Assembly (NCBI GenBank): GCA_034430655.1
Contig: DAOUEC010000002.1
Location: forward strand, 1-21,308
Direction of reading: 5' to 3'
Origin: JAUWNP01 sp034430655
Lineage (GTDB): Bacteria > Chloroflexota > Anaerolineae > B4-G1
Length of the DNA stretch: 21,308 nt
Shown piece after piece: positions 7,199 to 14,894 of the stretch. The position numbers and the translations under genes were made by a program. The stretch's first letter is position 1; each line of letters starts with the position of its first letter. The notes under the pieces are model-generated. The model saw only the letters and a program-made list of their open reading frames with translations. It made no database searches and had not been told where the DNA came from.

Positions 7199-7870
7199 AT
7201 GCTCAGGAAACTGAACGTCTCTCAAGCCGCCGCAAAACTGGATCAGCCGTTCTCGATGGCCAACGTCGCCCGCGTCGGCGACATTATCGTCAGTATCTAC
7301 ATCTGCCAGGGAATGCTGAAGTGGCATAAGCACCTGGACAACGATGAACTGTTCTGGGTCTACGAGGGGACTATCCTGCTGGAAAGCGAGTGGGGGGAGG
7401 TACGACTGCGGCCGGGCGAGTTGGCTGTCGTGCCGAAGGGGGTGGAACATCGCTCCAGTTCCAGGTTGCGTGCCAGCGTGCTGCTCCTACGCTGTGGCTT
7501 CATTCCCGAACGGAAGAACGGCCGCCGCCGCCTTTATGCTCTCGCTGGTGAGGCCAGGTTAAAGCGTACCAGTCTCCACGACGCGGTGCGGGCACTCCCC
7601 CGGCCGTTTCAGTTCCAGACCGTCGCGCGGATCGAGGATGCCGTCGTGCAGGCGGCGTGGGGGGAAGGAACCTGGCCGGTTGAGATACCAGCCCCTCACG
7701 ACCTGCTGCTCTTCGTGTTGGAGGGCACCGCGACCGCGCGCACGTCACAGAGTATGCTGCACCTGCACCCCGGCGATTTCACCGTCGTGCCGCAGGGGAC
7801 GGTCTACCAACTCAGCACCACCAAGGGCGCGGCGCTGGTGTGGGTGACACGCGAAGGCGTGAGGGCGTGA
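7199..7870 (+). CDS. Bicupin (two-domain cupin) protein
   Basis: This is a 223-residue protein with two cupin barrels. Domain 1 contains WHKHLDNDELFWVYEG (about 41-56) and RLRPGELAVVPKGVEHRS, which match cupin motifs 1 and 2 with metal-ligand histidines and a glutamate. Domain 2 contains LLLFVLEGTATA and HLHPGDFTVVPQGTVYQL, where the motif-1 histidines are missing, so only the first barrel probably binds a metal. Cupins of this size act as small-molecule enzymes or sensors; the substrate cannot be told. No Shine-Dalgarno precedes the ATG, but a promoter places the transcript start about 8 nt upstream, fitting leaderless translation. A downstream ATG at residue 20 is possible. Confidence 0.82.
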   Translation: MLRKLNVSQAAAKLDQPFSMANVARVGDIIVSIYICQGMLKWHKHLDNDELFWVYEGTILLESEWGEVRLRPGELAVVPKGVEHRSSSRLRASVLLLRCGFIPERKNGRRRLYALAGEARLKRTSLHDAVRALPRPFQFQTVARIEDAVVQAAWGEGTWPVEIPAPHDLLLFVLEGTATARTSQSMLHLHPGDFTVVPQGTVYQLSTTKGAALVWVTREGVRA

Positions 7871-7940
7871 AACGTGAAACGAGAAACGTACCCACACTCT
7901 ACATCCCGGTCGCCGGGGATGATGAAATGGAGGAGTCGCG

Positions 7941-8573
7941 ATGAATGCTTCAGTGGGCTTGCTTGAACGTCTGCATTGGCTGGGCCATGCCAGTTTCCGC
8001 CTCGACGGACCGCCGACGATTTACTTCGACCCGTGGAAACTGAAGGGCCACTGCCCCCAGGCCGACGTCATTCTGATCAGCCACGAGCACCACGACCATT
8101 GCTCCCCGAAAGACGTGAAGCGGGTCAGTGGGCCTGGGACGGTGGTCGTCGCCAGCCGTGGAGCGGCGAAGAAGTTGCGCGGCAATGTGCGTGCATTGCG
8201 GCCAGGGGAGCGTACGGCAGTGGGAGAGGTGGAGATCGAGGCCGTGCCGGCCTACAACGTGAAAAAGAGCTTCCACCCCAGGCAGGCCGGGCACGTCGGG
8301 TTCATCGTAACGGTGGGTGGGGAGCGCCTCTACTTCGCCGGTGACACCGACCGCATCCCGGAGATGGCCGACGTCCGCTGTGATATGGCTTTGCTGCCGG
8401 TAGGAGGTACCTATACGATGGCCGCCGAGGAGGCCGCCCAGGCCGCAGCCGACATCGGGCCAAAGGTAGCCGTACCGATGCACTACGGAGCGGGCGTCGT
8501 CGGTACCCGCGCCGACGCCGAGCGCTTTCGCAGCCTGTGCGACTGCGAGGTGGTCATACTGGAGGCGGAATAG
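7941..8573 (+). CDS. MBL-fold metal-dependent hydrolase (UlaG-like)
   Basis: This is a 210-residue metallo-beta-lactamase-fold protein. The metal motif HxHxDH is in SHEHHDHC (H48, H50, D52, H53). The bridging aspartate is in YFAGDTDRIP (D135) and a late histidine in VAVPMHYG (H181). The opening RLHWLGHASFRLDG is typical of the UlaG/YtkL-like subgroup, whose members hydrolyse varied lactones or phosphodiesters; no exact substrate can be given. GGAGG lies about 8 bases before the ATG. It follows the bicupin by 70 bp on the same strand and could share its transcript. It is convergent with clpP, with a 9-bp gap and no visible terminator. Confidence 0.88.
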   Translation: MNASVGLLERLHWLGHASFRLDGPPTIYFDPWKLKGHCPQADVILISHEHHDHCSPKDVKRVSGPGTVVVASRGAAKKLRGNVRALRPGERTAVGEVEIEAVPAYNVKKSFHPRQAGHVGFIVTVGGERLYFAGDTDRIPEMADVRCDMALLPVGGTYTMAAEEAAQAAADIGPKVAVPMHYGAGVVGTRADAERFRSLCDCEVVILEAE

Positions 8574-8582
8574 CGCCCGCGA

Positions 8583-9191
8583 CTATTCTTCCTCCGACGA
8601 CTGAAGGACCTCGTCCACCAGCCCATACTCGACCGCTTCCTCAGCGGTCATAAAGCGGTCGCGGTCGAAGTCGGCCGCGATCTGTTCTACCGACTGGCCG
8701 GTATGGAGTGCCAGCAACTCGTGAAGCAGGTCCTCAATGCGCTTCAGTTCCTTGTACTGGATCTCGACGTCGGGAGCATACCCCTGCGTGCTGCCGCCGG
8801 CCGGGTGCATGTGTATGGTGGCGTGCGGCAGCGCGTAGCGATAGCCTTTCGTACCCGCTGCCAGCAACATCGTGCCCATACTAGCCGTCACCCCTATAGC
8901 GTAGGTCGCGACTGGCGGTTGCACTTGCTGCATGGTGTCGTAAACCGCCAGGCCGTGGTAGACCATGCCTCCGGGGCAGTTTATGTACATTGAGATAGGT
9001 TTGTCCGCATCCTCGCTCGCGAGATACAGCAATTGGGCCACCGCCAGATTGGCGACCTGGTCGGTGATGGGTGTGCCTACGAAAATGATGCGCTGCTTGA
9101 GCAGCAGCGAGTAAATATCGTAGGCGCGCTCGCCTCGCGCTGTCGTCTCAATCACCATTGGAATCAACGCCATAGGTGGAGTTCTTCTCAT
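8583..9191 (-). CDS. clpP: ATP-dependent Clp protease proteolytic subunit
   Basis: This is a 202-residue ClpP serine protease, the usual length. The catalytic serine is in VTASMGTMLLAAGTKG (S104), the histidine in HATIHMHPAGG (H129) and the aspartate in FDRDRFMTAEEAVEYGLVD (D178). ClpP forms a double-heptamer chamber fed by ClpX or ClpC. The oxyanion-side sequence is VTASMG rather than the common GQAASMG, a mild deviation. The ATG at 9191 overlaps the tig stop (TGATG) and has GGGAGGAA about 6 bases upstream. A second start at MALIP (9173) is also possible and would match the family's usual N-terminus. Expected order tig-clpP is kept, but clpX does not follow. Confidence 0.95.
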   Translation of the reverse strand: MRRTPPMALIPMVIETTARGERAYDIYSLLLKQRIIFVGTPITDQVANLAVAQLLYLASEDADKPISMYINCPGGMVYHGLAVYDTMQQVQPPVATYAIGVTASMGTMLLAAGTKGYRYALPHATIHMHPAGGSTQGYAPDVEIQYKELKRIEDLLHELLALHTGQSVEQIAADFDRDRFMTAEEAVEYGLVDEVLQSSEEE

Positions 9192-10558
9192 CACTCTTCC
9201 TCCCTTGCTTCTACATTCTCCTGCTCCTCGGCCCCCTCTCCCTCCTCCTCACCAGCGACAGCCTCTGGGGCTTCCCCTTTGGCGATGGCGACCAGTCGTT
9301 GCACTGCCCTGTCGGCCAGCAGGTGGTTGCGCACCGCTCGTCGCCCCTCGTCGGAGTCGAGCGATGCACGCATCTCGTCGGCCCGGACGCCCCACGGGGC
9401 GCTGGCCTCCTCGATGCGTGCGCCGATTTCCCCCTCGTCCACTTCAAGCCCTTCCAGTCTTACGACTTCCCCCAGCGTCAGGGCACGCTTGAGACGGGCT
9501 GCAGCCTGGGGCCTCAATTCCTCTCGCAGTTCCTCCATGCTCTTACCATGGATGCGCAGGTGATCCTCCAGCGAGAGCCGTGCCTCGCGCCTCACCGCCC
9601 GCTCGACGTCCTTGACCGCCTCGTCCAGTGTCTCTTCGAGCATCACAGGCGGGTGCTCGACCCGGGCTTGCTCGATGATGGCTTCCACTACCTGCTCTGC
9701 GTACTCCCTATCGGCTTTTTCCTGCGCCGCCTGCCGTAACTGCTCGCTGACGTGCTCTCGCAATTCCTCGAAGGAATCGAAGTTGCCGACGGTACGCGCC
9801 AGGTCGTCGTCCAATTCGGGGAGGATACGCTCGTAAACCTCCGTCAGCCTGACGGTGAACTCCGCTTTCTGGCCCTGCAACTTCTCCCTGGAGAAGTCGT
9901 CTGGCAAAGTCAGCGCGAAGGTGCGCTCTTCATCCGCCTCCATCCTCACAATAGCCTCGGCAAAACCCGGCGCAGGATCGGTGCCTTCGGCGTCTAGCAG
10001 AATACGGACGTCGTCTCCTTTGAGGAACGCCACCCCCTCGGCTGTCTGGCCCACGAGGTTTATCATGGCCACGTCGTCCAGCGCAGCCGGGCGGTCAACA
10101 GGCTCGAGGATCGCGTTCTGCTCGCGCATCGCTTCGAGTGCCTGCTGCAATTCCTTTTTGGAGATCTTGACCTTCGGGGGCTTGAGGCGATAGTTGCGGT
10201 AGTCGTCCAGGTCAACCGTCGGGCGCAGGGGGACGGTGAGCCTGAAGGTGATGGGGTGAAGCACGACCTCACTCAGTGTACTGGGAGCGTAAGGCTCGAT
10301 CCCCTCCTGCTCCAATGCCTCGCGGTAGGCTTCCTGGGCCAGCATGTCGGCGGCTTCCTTACGGATGGCATCCTCGCCGTGGCGCTGCACGATGAGGCTG
10401 TAGGGAGCCTTCCCTTTGCGGAAGCCTGGGATGTTCACCTGTCTGGCAATCTGGCGCGCGGCCCGTCGCATGGCTTGTTGAGCCTGCTCTTCATCCACCT
10501 CAATGGTGAGGGCTAGTTGGCGATTCTCAAGAGGTTCGGTGGTGATCTTCAAATGCAT
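9191..10558 (-). CDS. tig: Trigger factor (ribosome-associated chaperone, PPIase)
   Basis: This is a 455-residue trigger factor. The N-terminal ribosome-binding signature NIPGFRKGKAP is at residues 42-52. An FKBP-type peptidyl-prolyl isomerase region follows (about 155-245, with AMINLVGQTAEGVAFLKG and FTVRLTEVYERILPELDDD at its end). The long helical C-terminal chaperone domain ends in a Glu-rich tail. It binds near the ribosomal exit tunnel and shields nascent chains. The start at 10558 is set by GAGGAGG just upstream; the longer open frame runs backward into the tRNA gene and is rejected. It is co-transcribed with clpP through an overlapping stop/start. Confidence 0.95.
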   Translation of the reverse strand: MHLKITTEPLENRQLALTIEVDEEQAQQAMRRAARQIARQVNIPGFRKGKAPYSLIVQRHGEDAIRKEAADMLAQEAYREALEQEGIEPYAPSTLSEVVLHPITFRLTVPLRPTVDLDDYRNYRLKPPKVKISKKELQQALEAMREQNAILEPVDRPAALDDVAMINLVGQTAEGVAFLKGDDVRILLDAEGTDPAPGFAEAIVRMEADEERTFALTLPDDFSREKLQGQKAEFTVRLTEVYERILPELDDDLARTVGNFDSFEELREHVSEQLRQAAQEKADREYAEQVVEAIIEQARVEHPPVMLEETLDEAVKDVERAVRREARLSLEDHLRIHGKSMEELREELRPQAAARLKRALTLGEVVRLEGLEVDEGEIGARIEEASAPWGVRADEMRASLDSDEGRRAVRNHLLADRAVQRLVAIAKGEAPEAVAGEEEGEGAEEQENVEAREEE

Positions 10559-10578
10559 TGCCTCCTCATCAATCTTGA

Positions 10579-10598
10579 GGCAGGCTCGAAAGCCTGCC
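10579..10598 (-). other. Hairpin between tRNA-Leu and tig
   Basis: GGCAGGCT and AGCCTGCC form an 8-bp perfect stem with a 4-base loop (TTCG on the transcribed strand). It sits 8 bases past the tRNA 3' end and lacks a T-run. It may be a processing or attenuation hairpin, or simply a dispersed GCAGGCT repeat. Confidence 0.5.
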
Positions 10599-10606
10599 CT
10601 ACCAGG

Positions 10607-10688
10607 TGGGGAAGGCGGGACTCGAACCCGCACGGGTCGCCCCACGTGATCCTAAGTCACGCTCGTCTGCCCATTCCGACACTTCCCC
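10607..10688 (-). tRNA. tRNA-Leu (anticodon UAG)
   Basis: An 82-nt class II tRNA on the minus strand. The acceptor stem is GGGGAAG/CTTCCCC, the D-arm contains GGAATGGGCAGACGA, and the anticodon stem is CGTGA/TCACG with loop CTTAGGA (anticodon TAG at 10652-10654). A long variable arm has GGGCGACCC, and the T-arm is GCGGG-TTCGAGT-CCCGC. The discriminator is A. CCA is not encoded (CCT follows). It has its own promoter at 10701-10729. Confidence 0.95.
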
Positions 10689-10700
10689 GCGTTGGGTTTC

Positions 10701-10729
10701 ATTATAATGCCGAGTGCGCGTTCACGCAA
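10701..10729 (-). promoter_or_regulatory. Promoter for tRNA-Leu (and probably tig-clpP)
   Basis: On the minus strand TTGCGT (10724-10729) and TATAAT (10701-10706) are 17 bp apart, 12 bp upstream of the tRNA 5' end. No separate promoter is seen for tig, so readthrough past the 10579-10598 hairpin is likely. Confidence 0.65.
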
Positions 10730-10731
10730 GG

Positions 10732-10760
10732 TTGACAATCACGCCCGCTGCTGGTATCAT
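10732..10760 (+). promoter_or_regulatory. Promoter for the PGI/PMI gene
   Basis: A perfect TTGACA (10732-10737) is followed by TATCAT (10755-10760) with a 17-bp spacer. It is back-to-back with the tRNA promoter, with only 2 bp between the two -35 boxes. The predicted transcript start is about 37 nt before the ATG. Confidence 0.7.
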
Positions 10761-10803
10761 CACAGTCGCGAAGATTTGTGTTCCATCGAACGGAGGACAT
10801 CAG

Positions 10804-11883
10804 ATGAACCTGGACGACCACACACGTTTTAGCGAACTCGACCCCAATGGTATGCTCGAGCGCATCGGTGAACTGCCACAGCAGTGTCGGGCAGCCTGGA
10901 CATTGGCCCAAAGGCTGGAGTTGCCACCCGCCTACGGTGCAGTGCGGCACGTAGTCATCCTGGGGATGGGCGGCTCGGCCATCGGCGGGGCGCTCCTGCA
11001 GGGGTTGGTCGCCGGAGAATGTGCCATCCCCTTCACCATCGTGCGCGACTACACGCTCCCTGCTTTCGCCCGCGGTCCTGACTACCTGGTTATCGGCTGC
11101 AGTTATTCGGGCAACACGGAGGAGACGCTGTCGGCCTTCGGAGAGGCCCTGGAGCGGGGAACCAGCCCGGTGGTGATCACGACAGGGGGGAAACTGGCGG
11201 CGCTGGCGCAGGAGAGGGAAATACCGCTGGTTCGTTTCGACTACCAGTCGCAGCCGCGGGCCGCATTGGGCTATTCCTTCACCTTGCCGCTGGGCGTCTG
11301 CTGGCGGCTGGGGCTGCTCCGCGATTACTCCGCAGACCTGGCGGAGGCCGTCCAGGTGATGGAGGCATGGCGGGCAGAGATGGGACCCGAGGCGCCGACA
11401 GCGCACAACGCAGCCAAGCACCTGGCGGGCCAGATCGCGGGCTACCTGCCGGTTGTCTACGGGGCGGGGTTCCTGTCCGCCGTCGCCAACCGCTGGAAGA
11501 CCCAGTTCAACGAGAACAGCAAGCACTGGGCTTTCTTCGAGGTACTGCCCGAACTCAACCACAACGCCGTCGTGGGCTTCGGCATCCCCCGGGCTGTGCG
11601 CGAGCAGACCGTCGTGCTGATGTTGTGCTCAGGCCTGGACCATCCGCGGGTGCAGGTGCGCTGGGAGGTGACGCAGGCATTGCTCCTGCGCAAGGGCGTG
11701 GCGGCCGAGACGCTGCAAGGGCGGGGCGAAAGCCGTCTTGCGCAGATGCTCTCCCTGATCCACTTCGGCGATTACGTGAGTTTCTATCTGGCCATGCTCA
11801 ACGACGTGGACCCGACGCCGGTGGAGACCATCGCTTTCCTCAAGCAGCGGCTGGCGGAGGCGGAGGGCCGCAAGTTCATTTGA
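10804..11883 (+). CDS. Bifunctional phosphoglucose/phosphomannose isomerase
   Basis: This is a 359-residue SIS-domain isomerase. The first sugar-phosphate loop is VVILGMGGSAIGG (about 50-62). The serine-rich loop is CSYSGNTEET (99-108), and the catalytic region includes NENSKHWAFFEVLPELNHN and, near the end, IHFGDYVSFYLAMLNDVDPTPV. This matches bifunctional PGI/PMI enzymes, which interconvert glucose-6-P, fructose-6-P and mannose-6-P and so link glycolysis to nucleotide-sugar supply. The start at 10804 has CGGAGGA about 8 bases upstream; a 30-residue upstream extension covers the promoter and is rejected. It precedes a polysaccharide gene, fitting a supply role. Confidence 0.93.
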   Translation: MNLDDHTRFSELDPNGMLERIGELPQQCRAAWTLAQRLELPPAYGAVRHVVILGMGGSAIGGALLQGLVAGECAIPFTIVRDYTLPAFARGPDYLVIGCSYSGNTEETLSAFGEALERGTSPVVITTGGKLAALAQEREIPLVRFDYQSQPRAALGYSFTLPLGVCWRLGLLRDYSADLAEAVQVMEAWRAEMGPEAPTAHNAAKHLAGQIAGYLPVVYGAGFLSAVANRWKTQFNENSKHWAFFEVLPELNHNAVVGFGIPRAVREQTVVLMLCSGLDHPRVQVRWEVTQALLLRKGVAAETLQGRGESRLAQMLSLIHFGDYVSFYLAMLNDVDPTPVETIAFLKQRLAEAEGRKFI

Positions 11884-11908
11884 CAGATATATACAGTGAC
11901 TTTATAAT
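11880..11908 (+). promoter_or_regulatory. Consensus promoter for the Wzz-like gene
   Basis: A perfect TTGACA (11880-11885) overlaps the isomerase stop codon. A perfect TATAAT (11903-11908) follows after 17 bp. The predicted leader is about 130 nt, containing a TACGTTTCACGTTTTACGT repeat like that at 7868-7890. I see no riboswitch in it. Confidence 0.75.
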
Positions 11909-12044
11909 TCGGTCACACAATTCGGCGAGACGCAAGGGGCGGGGCGTGAGGCAGAGGATAAAGCGGAAAACGCGAAGCGTAATAGCCCGTTACGTTTCAC
12001 GTTTTACGTGTCATAGAAATTAGGAACACAGGAGATATAGATAT

Positions 12045-13442
12045 ATGGAAGAAGAAATTGACCTGCGTGCATACGTTGAAGTATTGATCCGCTACTGGAA
12101 GTGGATCGTGGGGCTGGCGCTGGTGGCGGCGGTGATGGCGTTGGTGGTGAGTTTTTTGCTCCCCCCTACCTATGAGGCCGGGGCCGCCGTGGCCATTGTT
12201 CGCACGCGCACGGACGTCACCTTTGACCCCCGCATGGTGACTGTCTCGGAGGACGAGTTGGCTAATCGTGCACTGGACGTGAATGCGCGGCGCGACGCGC
12301 TCGTCGCACTGGTGTCCAGTAGTGACATTGCGGCCCAGGTGCTGGACGAGGCCGGCGCTCAACTGAAGCCCGACGAACGCAACGTGCCTGATCTGCTCGA
12401 CATGGTCGAGGCTTCGAACGATGGCGATTTGATCTCCATCAAGGTGCGCTATCGAAATCCGATCACAGCCACGATGATAGCCAACGCCTGGGCGCAGAAC
12501 TACGAACGCCACATCAACAATCTGTACGGCGCTGCTGGCGACTCGGACGTCATGATTGCGGCGCAGGTGGGACCGGCCCAGGTGGCATACAATGCGGCTC
12601 AGGCAGCGTTGGAGGCATTTCTGGGGGATAACCGCATCGCCACGCTGGGGCGTGAAATCGCTGCCCGGCAGGAGTTGCTCAATGCCTACCAGGCAGCCCG
12701 GAATGCGGCCCAGACACAGCCGGTCAGCCTGCAAATGAGCACCAGACGCCAGGTATTGGCTGATTACTACAATGACCTGCAGGAGATCGAGCGCTGGCTG
12801 GCGGATGCACGCGCGCTGCGAGCGCAGATCGAGACAGGTTCCGGCTCAGCCGCGGCCAACACAGGTGATGCCCTGGCTCTGATTTTCCTGCGCAGCAAGG
12901 CCCTGGGGGGCTCGGGGGGATTGCCGGTGCAGTTACAGGTTGACTTGACTGCAGGGCAGAGTGAGAGCGTGCAACTTGCTGACGTGGATACGTTGATCGA
13001 AGTACTGGAAGCACGTCGTACGGAGACGCAGGAGCAGATTGATGCCCTCACCGCCGCCCTGGTGGCGGAGGAGCCCAGTGAGGTGACTGTCGAGCCCGAT
13101 AATCTCCTGAATGTACGCATCACTGCACTGAATGCTGAGATATTGGCTCTCCAGGAAGAACTTGAGGCCCAGCAAGCACGGCAGCGGGAACTCCAAGAAG
13201 CGCGGGACCTGGCGTGGAGTACGTACCAGACGTTGGTGCGGAAGCAAGTGGAGGTGGATGTCGCCTCGCAGACAACCGGGACAGAGGTGCGTCTCGCAGC
13301 ATCGGCGGTGCCGCCGGAGGATCCGGTGAGCCCGCGCAAGATGGTCAACACCGCCGTGGCGGGGGCGCTGGGCCTGATGCTGGGCGTGTTCGGGGCCTTC
13401 ATCGCCGAGTGGTGGCGGGGGGAAGGGGAGACAGGGGGATAG
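12045..13442 (+). CDS. Wzz-like polysaccharide co-polymerase
   Basis: This is a 465-residue chain-length determinant-type protein. The N-terminus has LRAYVEVLIRYWKW and the first membrane helix (about 18-39). A large extracytoplasmic helical/coiled-coil part follows (about 320-400 with LEEELEAQQ-type heptads: LALQEELEAQQARQRELQEA). The PxxPRK motif (PVSPRKMVN) precedes the second membrane helix (about 435-456). No tyrosine-kinase domain is attached. Such proteins set polymer length with Wzy/Wzx systems at the membrane. AGGAGATA lies about 11 bases upstream of the ATG. The last residues RGEGETGG are encoded by a G-rich dispersed repeat, so the tail has been altered. It is first of a polysaccharide locus whose other genes are reduced to fragments. 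Confidence 0.85.
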   Translation: MEEEIDLRAYVEVLIRYWKWIVGLALVAAVMALVVSFLLPPTYEAGAAVAIVRTRTDVTFDPRMVTVSEDELANRALDVNARRDALVALVSSSDIAAQVLDEAGAQLKPDERNVPDLLDMVEASNDGDLISIKVRYRNPITATMIANAWAQNYERHINNLYGAAGDSDVMIAAQVGPAQVAYNAAQAALEAFLGDNRIATLGREIAARQELLNAYQAARNAAQTQPVSLQMSTRRQVLADYYNDLQEIERWLADARALRAQIETGSGSAAANTGDALALIFLRSKALGGSGGLPVQLQVDLTAGQSESVQLADVDTLIEVLEARRTETQEQIDALTAALVAEEPSEVTVEPDNLLNVRITALNAEILALQEELEAQQARQRELQEARDLAWSTYQTLVRKQVEVDVASQTTGTEVRLAASAVPPEDPVSPRKMVNTAVAGALGLMLGVFGAFIAEWWRGEGETGG

Positions 13443-13479
13443 GGAGACAAGGGGACAGGGAGAAGGGGGGCGAGGGGAC
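13424..13479. repeat. G-rich GGGGAGACAAGG-type repeat
   Basis: A purine tract of runs such as GGGGAGACAGGGGGA and GGAGACAAGGGGACAGG overlaps the 3' end of the Wzz-like gene. The same type recurs at 14921-14966, 16541-16580, 17041-17110 and 18160-18192. Multiple G-runs could form quadruplexes. Confidence 0.7.
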
Positions 13480-13589
13480 ACGACGATGGTACTGGTGGCA
13501 TTCCTGGTGGCCGACACCGTTCTGCGCCAGGGAGTGATTGCCCTGAGACGGCGCGCAGGAAGCGGAGGACAAAGGGAAGAAGAGCAAAC

Positions 13590-13979
13590 GTGGAAAAGGT
13601 GGAACGGGAAAAGAGGCCTCAGGCTGTGGGAGTTACTTATATCGAGGGTGTCGTGACTGGTCCGACCGGCAAGCAGGCAACCGTGCGCTTTCTGGTGGAC
13701 AGTGGTGCGACCTACACGTTGCTACCGCATAAGGATTGGCAGACGATAGGGTTGTCGTCAAAACGATCTATGACCTTCACCCTGGCTGATGGCACCTCGA
13801 TCGAGCGCAAGGTGTCTGAGTGCTATATTGCGCTGCCTCAGGGAGAAGGACACACCCCCGTGATTCTCGGGGAGCCTGGCGACGAACCGCTCTTAGGGGT
13901 GGTCACCTTAGAGATCCTTGGGCTGGTTTTGAACCCATTCACTCGCGCTTTGCAACCGATGCGCATGCTGCTCGCCTGA
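13590..13979 (+). CDS. Retropepsin-like aspartic protease (clan AA)
   Basis: This is a 129-residue protein whose first half carries VRFLVDSGATYTLLP, with the catalytic DSGAT (D37). A hydrophobic strand/loop follows and then PLLGVVTLEILGLVLNP, which matches the second conserved region of retropepsin-like domains (hydrophobic-hydrophobic-G then ILG). Such proteins work as homodimers, one aspartate per subunit. Targets in bacteria are largely unknown. The GTG start at 13590 has only a weak GGAAGAAGAG upstream; starting nearer VTYIEG is possible. A related gene is at 18500-18907. Confidence 0.8.
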   Translation: MEKVEREKRPQAVGVTYIEGVVTGPTGKQATVRFLVDSGATYTLLPHKDWQTIGLSSKRSMTFTLADGTSIERKVSECYIALPQGEGHTPVILGEPGDEPLLGVVTLEILGLVLNPFTRALQPMRMLLA

Positions 13980-13983
13980 CCAG

Positions 13984-14018
13984 GTTGTTTCTGCATAGAT
14001 GCGATAAGGGATTGAAAG
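13984..14018 (+). repeat. Solitary CRISPR-repeat-like sequence
   Basis: A 35-nt stretch contains a small inverted repeat (GCAT-AG-ATGC, 13993-14002) and ends with GATAAGGGATTGAAAG, which resembles the conserved 3' end of many CRISPR repeats. No second copy exists in the window and no cas gene is present, so it is not an array. It could be coincidence or a relic. Confidence 0.2.
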
Positions 14019-14157
14019 TCCCCACGCTGCAGCGGGAACAGGTTACCTCGGTTCATCAGGTGGTCTGGGCGTCTGTGGTGCGCCTTGCCAGTTTGCAGGG
14101 AGGATCACAGCAGTTGAGTGACATAGCAGACCTGCCAACTTGCAGCAGGCTGCCTAG

Positions 14158-14352
14158 AGTTACGCCCGCTACCACGCCCAGGTCCTTCGACAAGCTCAGG
14201 ACAGGCTCCCCGACGACCTCCTGGGCCGGGGCAGGCCCTGCCTGACGCTGCGGGGGAACACCGGACGCCTGGTGATGGTGATCCAGGGGACGAACACGAT
14301 CTTCTATCCTGAACTGACCAGGCAACGGGTTAGCAGAAAGGCAGCGCCGTGA
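14158..14352 (+). pseudogene. Unidentified gene remnant, related to the lipoprotein gene at 17740
   Basis: This frame opens after an in-frame TAG (14155-14157) and has no plausible start. It encodes SYARYHAQVL, then repeat-derived RQAQDRLPDDLLG, then GNTGRLVMVIQGTNTIFYPEL. The region 14145-14224 aligns without gaps to 17925-18004, including the inserted TTCGACAAGCTCAGGACAGG repeat. The distal part (VMVIQGTNTIFYPELTRQR) is not seen in the other copy. Its TGA overlaps the GTG of the DUF4258 gene by the GTGA arrangement. Function unknown. Confidence 0.45.
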
Positions 14353-14536
14353 AGATCGTTTGGACAAGACACGTGGAAGAGCGTCAGGGGGATTTGTTGC
14401 TCAAGCAAGAATAGGAAATGGTCTGTTGAGGGCTCCCTTCATCGAGATAGAAGGAGGACGCAAGGTCCTGACAGTTTATTGGACCAGCAAAGTGGGGAAG
14501 TATTGGAGGGAGGAACAAGATGCGAATCCGGTATGA
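14349..14536 (+). pseudogene. DUF4258-type toxin, internally deleted and frameshifted
   Basis: The 5' part encodes MKIVWTRHVEERQG and then stops at TAG. A different frame carries GFVAQARIGNGLLRAPFIE and GGRKVLTVYWTSKVGKYWRE. Together these are the two ends of a DUF4258-like small protein of the RelE-like toxin type. A middle block of perhaps 40 residues is missing and the frame is shifted. Its 3' end overlaps the DUF2283 gene, the usual antitoxin-type partner of DUF4258. Identification is from motif memory and gene pairing. Confidence 0.65.
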
Positions 14537-14759
14537 TTCTGAAGCCGATGTCCTTCTACTCGTCCTGCGGGATTTGCCTCCGGTGGATGCGGTAGAGGAA
14601 CCGGGTGGTGTGATCATCAGCTACGGGGAGGATGGGGAGGCGGTCAGCGTGGAGTTCTTGCATGCTTCGGTGCGGCAGCTGATTCGGACAGGTGAGATCA
14701 GCGTGACGCTTCAGGCCGAAAGCGTGTCCGACAGGGTGTACTCAACAGCCGGAGCCTAG
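14520..14759 (+). CDS. DUF2283 family protein, likely antitoxin
   Basis: This is a 79-residue protein. MRIRYDSEADVLLLVLRD at the start and GVIISYGEDGEAVSVEFLHA further on are the core of DUF2283, a small beta-hairpin-rich family often encoded next to DUF4258 toxins. GGAGGGAGGAA lies about 8 bases before the ATG. The reading frame is intact while its upstream partner is broken. In intact systems it should neutralise the toxin by direct binding. Confidence 0.8.
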   Translation: MRIRYDSEADVLLLVLRDLPPVDAVEEPGGVIISYGEDGEAVSVEFLHASVRQLIRTGEISVTLQAESVSDRVYSTAGA

Positions 14760-14799
14760 CACAGTGTTCAGTCGAGCGAAGTCGGTTCATCGACACACA

Positions 14800-14880
14800 A
14801 AAAACAAAGCAAAATCCGTGAAAATCGGTGTGAATCTGTGGTTGGAATCTGTGGTCGGGGAGGCCTCGTTCTGAACATCG
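14800..14880 (+). repeat. 81-bp repeat, copy A (second copy 19537-19617)
   Basis: A nearly identical sequence starts at AAAATCCGTGAAAATCGGTG and runs through AATCTGTGGTCGGGGAGGC to TTCTGAACATCG. It ends in the first codons of a wecC-like gene in both places. The ATCTGTGG motifs also repeat within it. Confidence 0.85.
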
Positions 14881-14894
14881 TGGTTATCGGTTAG
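14871..14894 (+). pseudogene. wecC-like 5' scrap, copy 0
   Basis: Codons for LNIVVIG followed by TAG match the first strand of the wecC-like product (LNIAVIGMG at 19608). The coding match ends at 14891, where a copy of the 3' end of the TPR gene (14893-14938, like 17023-17068) takes over. Confidence 0.5.

Noticed and set aside
8574..8582. A shared terminator between the MBL gene and clpP
   Set aside because: Only 9 bp separate the two stops and no hairpin with T-run is visible.
10559..10645. Longer N-terminus for trigger factor
   Set aside because: The extension reads through the hairpin and into the tRNA gene; a strong ribosome site marks 10558.
13486..13656. A 56-codon ORF (MVLVAFLVADTVLRQG...) between Wzz and the retropepsin
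   Set aside because: It overlaps the retropepsin start, has no ribosome site and lies in the G-rich repeat zone. It might be a remnant but cannot be supported.
13984..14100. A CRISPR array
   Set aside because: Only one repeat-like unit is present; no periodic copies follow.
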